A stretch of 52,241 bases of DNA from JAHJCW01 sp965369995. GTDB lineage: Bacteria; Fidelibacterota; Marinisomatia; Marinisomatales; JAHJCW01. Made by a program: the position numbers and the translations under genes. This document shows, one piece after another, positions 32,988 to 41,107 of this stretch. The notes beneath the pieces are model-generated. The model was not told the origin of the DNA and did no database searches. It worked only from the letters and a program-made list of their open reading frames with translations. The DNA is taken from contig CBDURO010000010.1 in NCBI GenBank assembly GCA_965369995.1, forward strand, positions 1 to 52,241, written 5' to 3'. Numbering within the stretch: position 1 is the first letter of the stretch; every line of letters begins with the position of its first letter.

Positions 32988-33977
32988 CTAATTTATGTTT
33001 TGCTTAACAACGTAAGAACCATTTTTCTTTAATTGTTCTAAATTATTCGCTGCCATATAACTCATCGAACTGCGTAGTCCGGCATCTATTTGATCAAGAA
33101 TATTCTGTACACCACCCTTATATTCCACAATAGTTTCATCACCTTCTATGTAATACGGATTCTTTCCTCTTTTCTGTTGCACGGCGTATGATGCTGATCC
33201 ACGATATGCTTTATAAAGTTTTCCGTTATACTTAAGGATATTTCCTTCCGCTTCTTTTGTACCGGCTAACATTCTTCCAACCATTACCGCATCAGCACCT
33301 ACAGTCAGCGCTTTTGCGATATCTCCGATTACCCTTATTCCACCATCGGCAATTATAAGTGATTTACTGCCAATTTTTTCTTTAATACTTTTGCATTCTT
33401 GTATGGAAGATACAATACCTTGCCCTACTCCCGTCATAATTGAAGTTGTACACATTGAACCGGATCCAATTCCGACACGAATTGCATCAACACCCAAATC
33501 CGATAGATACTTAAATCCTTCTTCAGAATCCACATTCCCACAGAAGATATAGGTATTTTTTAAATTTCGTATTTGTTTAATCGTAGGCTCAACTACCGTA
33601 TTAAACCCGTTTGCTACATCAACGATAAACGCACGCGCTCCCAAACTATGGAATTCATCAATTATTGCTTTTTCGTCTAACCCAATAGCGATTACAACAT
33701 CTAATCCATCGTCTTTTAATGCCTTATAATTATCTTTTCTAGTTTCAACTGGTTGAAATCGATGAATCATTCCAAGCATACCATTTTTGGATAATATACG
33801 ACACATTTCTACACTGCATATTGTATCCATAGGTGCCGGCAACACCGGTAATCTTAAATTATAACGAGTGCCATTTGAGGCTAAATTTAGCGAAAGATCA
33901 ATTTCTTGCCGACTATTAACCTGTGATAAGTTCCTTGGAACTAATGATATATCTTGATAACTGAGAGATGGTTTCAT
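32988..33977 (-). CDS. IMP dehydrogenase/GMP reductase family protein without CBS domains
   Basis: This 329-residue TIM-barrel enzyme keeps the family core: LVPRNLSQVNSR, LPAPMDTICS, the FCGNVDSEEG strand, the loop IGSGSMCTTSIMTGVG with the catalytic cysteine, and ADGGIRVIGDIAKAL for phosphate binding. The two CBS domains of most IMP dehydrogenases are absent. The ending (GDETIVEYKGGVQNILDQIDAGLRSSMSYM) resembles both IMPDH and GMP reductase flaps. Overall length (330-350 residues) fits GMP reductase, which converts GMP to IMP, better than standard IMPDH. I leave the direction of the reaction open. A purine-salvage role would complement the hydroxylase cluster. Confidence 0.87.
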   Translation of the reverse strand: MKPSLSYQDISLVPRNLSQVNSRQEIDLSLNLASNGTRYNLRLPVLPAPMDTICSVEMCRILSKNGMLGMIHRFQPVETRKDNYKALKDDGLDVVIAIGLDEKAIIDEFHSLGARAFIVDVANGFNTVVEPTIKQIRNLKNTYIFCGNVDSEEGFKYLSDLGVDAIRVGIGSGSMCTTSIMTGVGQGIVSSIQECKSIKEKIGSKSLIIADGGIRVIGDIAKALTVGADAVMVGRMLAGTKEAEGNILKYNGKLYKAYRGSASYAVQQKRGKNPYYIEGDETIVEYKGGVQNILDQIDAGLRSSMSYMAANNLEQLKKNGSYVVKQNIN

Positions 33978-34104
33978 ACGATTTCCGGTAAAATATTTAT
34001 AAGTAATTTCATCAAATGTGAGTACCCATAAACTTAATAAAATATTTTGCGAAGACAGAGGAATATTTCTATTGTTTACATTTTTGAGACTATAAATAAT
34101 AAAT

Positions 34105-34716
34105 TTATTGGAATTCCTTTTCTATTGCTTCCTTTAATTCATTAATACAAATATTATATTTTTCTTTAGTTATTGATGTTACAAATTCTTTATGATTGCG
34201 CTTCTTCCGATAATCCGGTTCTCGTTTAGGATGTTTGATATATTTTTCAATTAGTGATGTTGATTCACTAACATTTAAAACTGCATGATAGAACACCACA
34301 AATTTGTTTTGATAAATTGCAGAACCCAATATTTTTAAATCATTAATTGTGATATCTGAAATACCTTTATATTCCAAATCATTGATACCTAGACTCTCAA
34401 GAACGAAAATAATTTTATTAATATAATCTTTAAAATACGATTTCCCACTTTTAAAATCTGTTTGCTTGATTACAACAGATAAGACAAGCATTTTATTGGA
34501 TAGTAATACCGTTTCACCACCTGATGGACGTTTATATACCGGAATATTATCATTTATAATATTATCCAAATATAATGAATCATTCGGATTATTACTTCTA
34601 CCCAAGACAATGCAAGTTTCATCAGGTATCCAAATAATATTAGCGGTGGTAGCTACATTATTTTCAAATAGATAAGAATCAGGAAGATCATACTGTCTTA
34701 TCTTGATTGAAGTCAT
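34105..34716 (-). CDS. lplA: Lipoate-protein ligase A-like protein
   Basis: This 203-residue protein is the catalytic domain of a lipoate/octanoate protein ligase. It contains ETCIVLGRSNNP, the lipoyl-AMP loop VYKRPSGGETVLLSNKMLVLS (family RRxSGGGxVxH), GISDITINDLKILGSAIYQNK with the conserved lysine, and YIKHPKREPDYRKKRNHKEFV. The RRxSGGG loop has E in place of the third G and L for the usual His. There is no C-terminal accessory domain, so it may be a ligase of the short type or a transferase. No lipoylated enzyme is encoded nearby. It shares a 202-base divergent region with the MFS gene. Confidence 0.85.
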   Translation of the reverse strand: MTSIKIRQYDLPDSYLFENNVATTANIIWIPDETCIVLGRSNNPNDSLYLDNIINDNIPVYKRPSGGETVLLSNKMLVLSVVIKQTDFKSGKSYFKDYINKIIFVLESLGINDLEYKGISDITINDLKILGSAIYQNKFVVFYHAVLNVSESTSLIEKYIKHPKREPDYRKKRNHKEFVTSITKEKYNICINELKEAIEKEFQ

Positions 34717-34751
34717 TTATATTATTTATGAATCGGTTGTTCAAATGCACC

Positions 34752-34794
34752 AAACCCCGACTACATGTAAATTTCGGAGATAGTAGGGTGGTTT
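34752..34794 (+). other. G/C-richer imperfect hairpin in divergent intergenic region
   Basis: AAACC (34752-34756) pairs with GGTTT (34790-34794), and CTAC (34761-34764) with GTAG (34783-34786), separated by CCGA/GGT and closed by an 18-base loop. It stands out from the A/T-rich gap between lplA and the MFS gene. It could be a leader structure or a repeat remnant. I recognise no riboswitch class. Confidence 0.3.
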
Positions 34795-34918
34795 TAAGAA
34801 ATTAAATACTCTCATATAGTATAATAATATTATTAATAATAATGGACACTATAAAAGTCTATTTTAAATACATAATAATTGTAATTTTTCAGTTAACTAC
34901 AATCGACAAATTTTCATA

Positions 34919-36235
34919 ATGTACAAATCCATTAAATCACTACTGAAGCGATACAAAGCTATACCAAAATCAACATTACAGTTAATAGGTGGCATATTCC
35001 TTTTAAATTTAGTAAATGGGTCTTTTATTTTAATCTTAAATATATATTTAAGGAAGATGGGGTTTGTCGATGAACAAATCGGTAGTTTTACGTCCTATAG
35101 ATTTTTAGGAGTGTTATTTTTTGCTTTTCCTTTTGGAATATTTATAAAAGGAAAATCGCTAAAACCATTTTTTATAACATCATCAATAATAATTCCAATT
35201 GCAGCATTTTTGATGATTGAATCTGTTAAATGGAATAATCCAGTATTAATAAAAATCAGCTTTTTATCTTGGGGGCTTGGGTTAATGCTTCTGCAAGTGT
35301 GTACATTACCGTACATAATGCGGACAACTCCAAAATCTGTTCTCTCAGAAGCAATCACGCTCAATTTTTCGATGTGGTCTTTGGCAATAATTGTCACCGG
35401 TATCTCTATTGGTCTATTAACACAATTACAAAATTTTACACTATTCAATATTTCATTTATATGGGATGAATATCATATTATTTTACTATTTATCTTGATA
35501 AGCTTATCAGCGGTCTTTATGATAGGCAGAATGAAAGAAAGTAAGCCTCGTTCTGCCTCTTCAGAATTCAGCAGGAATTTTGCTTCTCTCTTATTAGACT
35601 ACGATTGGATTTTAATAATTAAAGCTTTAGTTCCTACTTTACTAATCGCAGTCGGCGCCGGATTAACAATTCCTTTCATCAATCTATTTTTTTATTCTGT
35701 ATTTGACATGGATTCTGCTCAATTTGGCATTCTAGGCAGCGTCGCTTCAGCGATGAGCTTCATCGCACTACTACTAGCTCCGACTCTCAAACGAAAATAC
35801 GGATATAATATTTCAATTATTCTCACTCAGGCAATTGCAATTATGTTTTTGATCGTTTTAGTGCTTACAGAGCTATTTTCAACAGTAGAAGGTGTAATTT
35901 TTATAGCAATCGGAAGTTACATTTTACGACAACCGCTCATGCACATATCATCCCCTATTGCAAGTGAATTAACAATGAAATATGTAGGTGAAAATAATCA
36001 AGAGCTAATTAGCGCCATAAATTCAAGCATTTGGAGTGCTTCATGGTTTATCAGCGCAAAAATATTTCAATATTTGCGAGAACTGAATTATCCTTATTAC
36101 AAGATATTTATCATAACCGCAATTATGTATTCCATTGGTGTGTTTTTATTTTACTTTATAATTAAAGAATACAAAAAAAGAAAAGTGATTCAAAAACCAA
36201 AAGAATCATTTGAACGGATTATTATAGAAGATTAA
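34919..36235 (+). CDS. Major facilitator superfamily transporter
   Basis: This 438-residue membrane protein has about 12 helices in two halves, starting with LIGGIFLLNLVNGSFILILNIYLRKMGF and a cytoplasmic loop with FPFGIFIKG in the usual MFS loop 2-3 position. The central loop is about residues 205-220 (RMKESKPRSASSEFSR), and helices 7-12 follow through FYFIIKEYKKRK. Substrate cannot be assigned. The second MFS protein of this window (47801-49021) is a different subtype. The nitroreductase gene converges 13 bases downstream, with no clear terminator between. Confidence 0.88.
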   Translation: MYKSIKSLLKRYKAIPKSTLQLIGGIFLLNLVNGSFILILNIYLRKMGFVDEQIGSFTSYRFLGVLFFAFPFGIFIKGKSLKPFFITSSIIIPIAAFLMIESVKWNNPVLIKISFLSWGLGLMLLQVCTLPYIMRTTPKSVLSEAITLNFSMWSLAIIVTGISIGLLTQLQNFTLFNISFIWDEYHIILLFILISLSAVFMIGRMKESKPRSASSEFSRNFASLLLDYDWILIIKALVPTLLIAVGAGLTIPFINLFFYSVFDMDSAQFGILGSVASAMSFIALLLAPTLKRKYGYNISIILTQAIAIMFLIVLVLTELFSTVEGVIFIAIGSYILRQPLMHISSPIASELTMKYVGENNQELISAINSSIWSASWFISAKIFQYLRELNYPYYKIFIITAIMYSIGVFLFYFIIKEYKKRKVIQKPKESFERIIIED

Positions 36236-36248
36236 TTTATCTATTCTG

Positions 36249-37013
36249 TTATAAAGACCATTGTTGTATCGCTTTTCTAACCGATCTCGTCATTTCTATT
36301 GTAAAATCAGCTATGAATTTCTTAGAGTACATATGTTGACCAAAATTTACGGCATTGGCATTATAATGCTTTAGTTCCCGCATTTTATACATTTCTTCAA
36401 AATCAATATTATTTAAACTCTTATAGGCATTTTTGAAATGAATATATTTTTGTGCAAATCTCGGTGTTAATGCTTTATTCAAGATTTTATCTTTGGGATA
36501 ACCAAAACACAATAATGTTATTGGAAATGTAAATTTAGGTAAACTGAATAATTCTTTGTGAAACTCATAATTCTCCATTATATCACCAATATAGCAAGAA
36601 CCAATTCCTAATGATTCTGCGGCTATTACAGCAGTTTGAGCAGCAATTAATGCATCACAACATGCTAAAAGCAAATCTCCCTCTTGCGGGGCTCTTTGAG
36701 TCCACTTTTCACTTTCACAAAATGAATCAATATCGCATACAGCGAAATAATCCATCCACCTTTGATAATCAGCTAAAAATAATAAGACTAGTGGGGCTTT
36801 GGCAATAAAGGGTTGGTTATCGCAAGATTTTACTAGCTTGTCTTTTTTTTCTTGATCTTCTACTTCTATTATTGAGTATAACATCATATTACCCGCAGTG
36901 GGTGATCGCATTGCTGAACTGATAATTAAATTTTTATTCTCTTCTGAAATTAATTTATCCTCATAAGATCGTATGGACCGTCTGTTTTGAATTAAATTTA
37001 TTGTTTCGTTCAA
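36249..37013 (-). CDS. Nitroreductase family FMN oxidoreductase
   Basis: This 254-residue protein is an NfsA/NfsB-type flavoenzyme: NRRSIRSYEDKLIS at the N-terminus, MRSPTAGNMMLYSIIEV, AAQTAVIAAESLGIGSCYIGDI and LLCFGYPKDK. Such proteins reduce nitro or quinone compounds with NAD(P)H, but many have unrelated roles. The start is TTG at 37013: AGGAG lies eight bases upstream and no better ATG exists nearby. A C-terminal segment (about 195-254, ending RSVRKAIQQWSL) is long for the family. It is divergent from the ferredoxin-like gene at 37140. Confidence 0.88.
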   Translation of the reverse strand: MNETINLIQNRRSIRSYEDKLISEENKNLIISSAMRSPTAGNMMLYSIIEVEDQEKKDKLVKSCDNQPFIAKAPLVLLFLADYQRWMDYFAVCDIDSFCESEKWTQRAPQEGDLLLACCDALIAAQTAVIAAESLGIGSCYIGDIMENYEFHKELFSLPKFTFPITLLCFGYPKDKILNKALTPRFAQKYIHFKNAYKSLNNIDFEEMYKMRELKHYNANAVNFGQHMYSKKFIADFTIEMTRSVRKAIQQWSL

Positions 37014-37139
37014 AATATAAACTCCTATTTTTTCTTGCTACTGCAAAATAATCCCACTTTCGTTGTGAAATTTAATTAATATACAGTTTCGGGTGCACCA
37101 ACTTGAATAAGTAAATTTAACTAATTAAATGGTTTAGAA

Positions 37140-38234
37140 TTGAGAATATTCCAAATAAATAAATCAAAAGCTGTTCCCATCCCCAATCAACAAGTTGATG
37201 AGCGTGATACGATGTTTGCCCGCATGGCTCGTACACCTGATACTGAAGCATACAACCACTATTATTCAATTAATCCTGCTCTAAAGCAAAAAGATGACCA
37301 TATTAGGAAACTTCCGCCACTGCTACACCCTAAAGGAAAATACTACGATTCGGATTATTCAGAACGTGCGAGACAATTATTTGATTCAATAGAAAATATT
37401 GTCATTGATAAAAAGATTATCAACAAATATGCAAAATTGTTAAATAATGAAAAAACATATACACAAGTTTTAAAACAATTAGCAACTGAACTAGGTTCTG
37501 TTGCAGTAGGCTGCACTTATCTTGAAGAAAAGTTTATTTATAGTTATAAAGGCAGACATGATTATGATTATGGTAAAAAAGCAACAGTAGATCACCAAAA
37601 TGTAATAATATTTTTAGTTGAAATGGATTTTGAACATATGAGTTTTTCTCCAAAATCAAATATAATTTTTGAATCTGCAAACCAATACTATCAGGCTGCT
37701 GTCATTGCAAAAACAATTGAAACAATCATCTTGAAATTAGGTTATGATGCTAAAGCACATTATGATGCTCATTATGATATTATTCTTCCTCCATTAGCAG
37801 TACAAGCTGGATTAGGTGAATTAGGAAGGAATAATATACTTATTACGGATAAATTTGGCAGTAGAGTCAGAATTGGCGCAGTTACTTCTAATATAAGTCT
37901 ATATTTCGATTCACCAATAAATATTGGAGCGGAACAATTTTGTAAAGTATGTAAAAAATGTGCAACAAATTGTCCGACAAAAGCACTTTCCATAAATGGT
38001 AAATCATTGGTAAGAGGAATTGAAAAATGGACAACTAACGTAGAAAACTGTTATTCAATATGGAGATTTTATGGTACAGATTGCGGCATTTGTATGGCAG
38101 TTTGCCCATTTTCACATCGCAATAATTGGTTTCATTATTTGATTCGCAAAGTAGTAAAATTCTTCCCAATATTTAATAGAATACTGCTGTTTTTTGACGA
38201 ATTAATTTATGGAAAGAAATGGCGGATTAAATAA
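37140..38234 (+). CDS. QueG/reductive-dehalogenase-like double 4Fe-4S protein
   Basis: This 364-residue protein has a C-terminal pair of [4Fe-4S] sites: CKVCKKCATNCPTKAL and, after CYSIWRFYG, CGICMAVCPFSH. The middle (about 120-265; LPPLAVQAGLGELGRNNIL) resembles the cobalamin-binding core of epoxyqueuosine reductase (QueG) and reductive dehalogenases. No twin-arginine signal is present, and the C-terminus has a hydrophobic stretch (VVKFFPIFNRILLFFDELIY) that could attach to the membrane. Function is unknown; respiratory dehalogenation should not be assumed. The start is TTG 37140, with no Shine-Dalgarno sequence; a later ATG at MFARMAR would remove 24 residues. The EamA gene follows after three bases. 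Confidence 0.8.
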   Translation: MRIFQINKSKAVPIPNQQVDERDTMFARMARTPDTEAYNHYYSINPALKQKDDHIRKLPPLLHPKGKYYDSDYSERARQLFDSIENIVIDKKIINKYAKLLNNEKTYTQVLKQLATELGSVAVGCTYLEEKFIYSYKGRHDYDYGKKATVDHQNVIIFLVEMDFEHMSFSPKSNIIFESANQYYQAAVIAKTIETIILKLGYDAKAHYDAHYDIILPPLAVQAGLGELGRNNILITDKFGSRVRIGAVTSNISLYFDSPINIGAEQFCKVCKKCATNCPTKALSINGKSLVRGIEKWTTNVENCYSIWRFYGTDCGICMAVCPFSHRNNWFHYLIRKVVKFFPIFNRILLFFDELIYGKKWRIK

Positions 38235-38237
38235 TAA

Positions 38238-39164
38238 ATGAATATATCATATATAGGTGAACTCGCTGCGTTTGGTACGGCACTTTGTTGGACCTTTGGC
38301 TCACAATTCTTTGAAGCTGCTGGAAAGAGAGTGGGGACTTTATCAGTAAACTTGATAAGGTTATTGTTAGCTTTATTATTTTTTTGCATATTATCATTAT
38401 TCACACGGGGTAATTTATTTCCTGTAGATTTTCCCTTGCATGCATGGATTTGGTTAGGGTTATCCGGATTGATCGGTTTTGCATTGGGAGATTTATTCCT
38501 TTTCAAAGCTTTTGTAGAAATTGGTCCCCGTTTATCAATGTTAATCATGACACTCACCGCACCTATTTCAGCATTATTAGGATTGACTTTCTTGGGCGAA
38601 ATATATTCACTTCAACAATGGTTAGGAATGCTGGTTACACTTATGGGCGTAAGCTGGGTTATTTTAGAAAGATCAAATAATAATCAAAATAATAATAAAA
38701 GAAAAGTCAGGCAGGTCACAAAAAGTGGTATAATTTACGCTTTTTTAGGTACGCTTGGACAAGCGACAGGTTATGTGCTCAGCAAATATGGTATGATGAT
38801 TAATAATGATTATCTGGAACCATTTGCCGCTACACAAATTCGTGTTATCGTTGGCACTATTGGTTTTATGATAATTATTTCGCTAAACCAATCTTGGTCT
38901 AAAGTGTTCATTGCAATTAAGAATATAACTGCAATGGGATTTATGTTTGGAGGAGCATTTCTAGGTCCATTTTTAGGAGTGTCATTATCTTTACTCGCTT
39001 TGCACTATATCACTGCAGGCGTAGCATCAACTATCACAGCTTTAGTCCCTATATTAATAATCCCTTCAGTGATGTATATTGGTAAAGAACATGTTTCAGT
39101 TCGGGCATTTGCGGGGGCAATTATTGCGGTAGCGGGAGTATTTCTATTATTTGCGAAATTTTAA
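38238..39164 (+). CDS. EamA/DMT family transporter
   Basis: This 308-residue protein has ten membrane helices in two EamA repeats: residues 1-145 (starting GELAAFGTALCWTFGSQFFE) and 165-305 (SGIIYAFLGTLGQATGYVL). A polar loop with consecutive asparagines (NNNQNNNKRK) links the two. Each half shows the glutamate- and proline-containing signatures of the drug/metabolite transporter superfamily (LGEIYSLQQWLGMLV; GKEHVSVRAFAGAIIAV). Substrate is unknown. It starts three bases after the ferredoxin-like gene, so the pair is probably one operon. Confidence 0.9.
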   Translation: MNISYIGELAAFGTALCWTFGSQFFEAAGKRVGTLSVNLIRLLLALLFFCILSLFTRGNLFPVDFPLHAWIWLGLSGLIGFALGDLFLFKAFVEIGPRLSMLIMTLTAPISALLGLTFLGEIYSLQQWLGMLVTLMGVSWVILERSNNNQNNNKRKVRQVTKSGIIYAFLGTLGQATGYVLSKYGMMINNDYLEPFAATQIRVIVGTIGFMIIISLNQSWSKVFIAIKNITAMGFMFGGAFLGPFLGVSLSLLALHYITAGVASTITALVPILIIPSVMYIGKEHVSVRAFAGAIIAVAGVFLLFAKF

Positions 39165-39260
39165 CATTATTTTTTTGTTAGAATTCGATAATCGCTTTTT
39201 CTGCTAAATTTGACTTAGTAATATCCCACAACGAATTAAACTATTTATTAGCAATTTTCA

Positions 39261-40370
39261 TTGACAGAAAACATAAAAAATAGAAAAATCCAAGCAGTTA
39301 TTAGAGCAATAGTTATCATTGCTACTATTTATCTATTCCTGCTAAGTATTAAACTTCTCGGTCATTCCTTTCAGGCATTTGGACATGGATTTGCTGAAAC
39401 ACTTATCCAAATGACATCAAATCCATTTTCCGGACTTATTATCGGTATTGTTGCAACAAGTTTAATACAGAGTTCATCAACAACAACTTCGCTTGTAGTA
39501 GGACTTGTAGCTGGCGGGGCGTTAACTCTAGATACCGCAATTCCTATAATTATGGGAGCAAATATCGGTACAACGATAACGAATACTCTAGTATCATTTG
39601 GTCATATTAATAATCGAAATGAATTTAAACGAGCATTTGGTGCAAGTATCGTGCATGATTTCTTTAATGTTCTAGCTGTTATAATTCTATTTCCTCTTGA
39701 GATGTTTTTTCATCCTATTAAGAAAACTGCAATATGGCTGGAAACTATTTTTTCCGGTGTCGGGGGTTATAAGGCGTTTAATCCATTAAAGTTTATAATA
39801 GATCCTGCCATTAAAATTATTGATGATATATTTAGTCTTTTACCTTTTACCAATATCTTATTATTGATATTTGCATTGATTTTATTATTCTATTCTCTAA
39901 CAAGATTAGTCAAAACAATACGTTCCTTAGTGGTTACTCGTCTTGAAATAATTATTAATCAATATCTGTTTAAAAATGCTCTAGTAGGATTCATGTTTGG
40001 TATAATTATAACTACGATTGTACAAAGTAGCTCAGTGACTACTTCTTTGATAATTCCACTGGCGGGGGCAGGAATAATAACTGTCGCGCAATTATTCCCA
40101 TATACTTTAGGTACTAACATCGGAACAACAGTTACCGCATTACTCGCAGCGATGATAACTCAAAATCCGATTGCAGTAACAGTTGCTTTTGCTCATCTTA
40201 GCTTTAATATTTATGGAATACTAATATTATATCCGTTCAAGTTTATACCAATAAATTTAGCTGTATATGTTGGCAATAAGGCTGGTGCATCAACTCGCAA
40301 CCTTACCGTGTTTATCACAATTTACATTTTGTTGCATTTTATACCGGTATTATTTATATTTTTAACATAG
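39261..40370 (+). CDS. Na/Pi-cotransporter family protein
   Basis: This 369-residue membrane protein is a sodium-phosphate symporter of the PNaS family. The two inverted-repeat signatures are evident: LIQSSSTTTSLVVGLVAGG (about residues 70-88) and IVQSSSVTTSLIIPLAGAG (about 253-271), each followed by a GANIGTT or GTNIGTT motif. The start used is TTG 39261; no in-frame ATG occurs before the first helix and no ribosome site is clear. It probably imports inorganic phosphate. The PhoU-domain gene follows after 15 bases, a common arrangement in which PhoU controls the transporter. Confidence 0.92.
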   Translation: MTENIKNRKIQAVIRAIVIIATIYLFLLSIKLLGHSFQAFGHGFAETLIQMTSNPFSGLIIGIVATSLIQSSSTTTSLVVGLVAGGALTLDTAIPIIMGANIGTTITNTLVSFGHINNRNEFKRAFGASIVHDFFNVLAVIILFPLEMFFHPIKKTAIWLETIFSGVGGYKAFNPLKFIIDPAIKIIDDIFSLLPFTNILLLIFALILLFYSLTRLVKTIRSLVVTRLEIIINQYLFKNALVGFMFGIIITTIVQSSSVTTSLIIPLAGAGIITVAQLFPYTLGTNIGTTVTALLAAMITQNPIAVTVAFAHLSFNIYGILILYPFKFIPINLAVYVGNKAGASTRNLTVFITIYILLHFIPVLFIFLT

Positions 40371-40385
40371 GAGAATAAAATTATC

Positions 40386-41054
40386 ATGTGGAAAGAATTA
40401 ATTAAAATTTGGAAATCTGACGATTTACTAGTTCAAGCATGGGACAATTCATTCGAAATGCTCCAATTATCACGTGAGATATTTGTTCAATCTGTTAAAA
40501 TGTTGCGAAAACAAAGCAATGAAAAAACCATTTTAGCATTAAAAAAACGTGATAAAGAAATCAATAAATATCAACGCGATATACGTAAAAAGGTCATGAC
40601 ACATTTGGTTATGCAGGAAGACTCTACTGATATCCCAACCGGTCTAATTCTGATAAATATGGTGGTTGATATTGAACGTGTTGGAGACTATTGTAAAAAT
40701 ATTTTGGATTTAGCTATTAGTACACCCAAAACAATGAAAGTCGAAAAAATTTCTCAGGAACTTAAAGCAATTGAAGACGAAGTTATAAAAAGATTTGATC
40801 AAACTATAGAAGCACTTCAAACACAGGATTCCGAAGTTGCTAAAGAATTAATTGCTACGCATAGAAGAATGGTAACAAGAGTTTCTGACAAATTAGTAGA
40901 TAATATTTTAAAAGGTGATATTACTTTTCAATCAGAATCAAAAGCTGCAGCCGTTGTATTATACGCTCGTTACCTAAAACGGATAGGTAGTCATTTATCA
41001 AACATCATAACTACTTTAGTAAATCCTTTTGAAGCCATAGGATATAAAAAATAG
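40386..41054 (+). CDS. PhoU domain-containing protein
   Basis: This 222-residue all-helical protein has two PhoU-like three-helix bundles. The motif LINMVVDIERVGDYCKNILDLA (about 98-119) provides the E-x2-x-x-D metal-binding residues, and a second, degenerate version (YARYLKRIGSHLSNIITTLV) lies near residues 192-211. AGGAG precedes the ATG by 12 bases. It probably binds metal clusters and gates the adjacent Na/Pi symporter in response to phosphate. A near-perfect terminator hairpin follows within ten bases of the stop. Confidence 0.92.
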   Translation: MWKELIKIWKSDDLLVQAWDNSFEMLQLSREIFVQSVKMLRKQSNEKTILALKKRDKEINKYQRDIRKKVMTHLVMQEDSTDIPTGLILINMVVDIERVGDYCKNILDLAISTPKTMKVEKISQELKAIEDEVIKRFDQTIEALQTQDSEVAKELIATHRRMVTRVSDKLVDNILKGDITFQSESKAAAVVLYARYLKRIGSHLSNIITTLVNPFEAIGYKK

Positions 41055-41062
41055 ATATAAAT

Positions 41063-41091
41063 AAAAAAGCCCAGCATTGCTGGGCTTTTTT
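41063..41091. terminator. Bidirectional terminator between phoU and TonB receptor
   Basis: A perfect 14-bp inverted repeat (AAAAAAGCCCAGCA at 41063-41076, TGCTGGGCTTTTTT at 41078-41091) has A-tract and T-tract flanks. It serves both the rightward Na/Pi-PhoU operon and the leftward receptor gene. Confidence 0.93.
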
Positions 41092-41107
41092 ATTACCGTC
41101 TTTAAGA

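Noticed and set aside
37140..38234. Respiratory reductive dehalogenase
   Set aside because: There is no twin-arginine signal and no anchor-protein gene nearby; only the corrinoid/ferredoxin architecture is shared.
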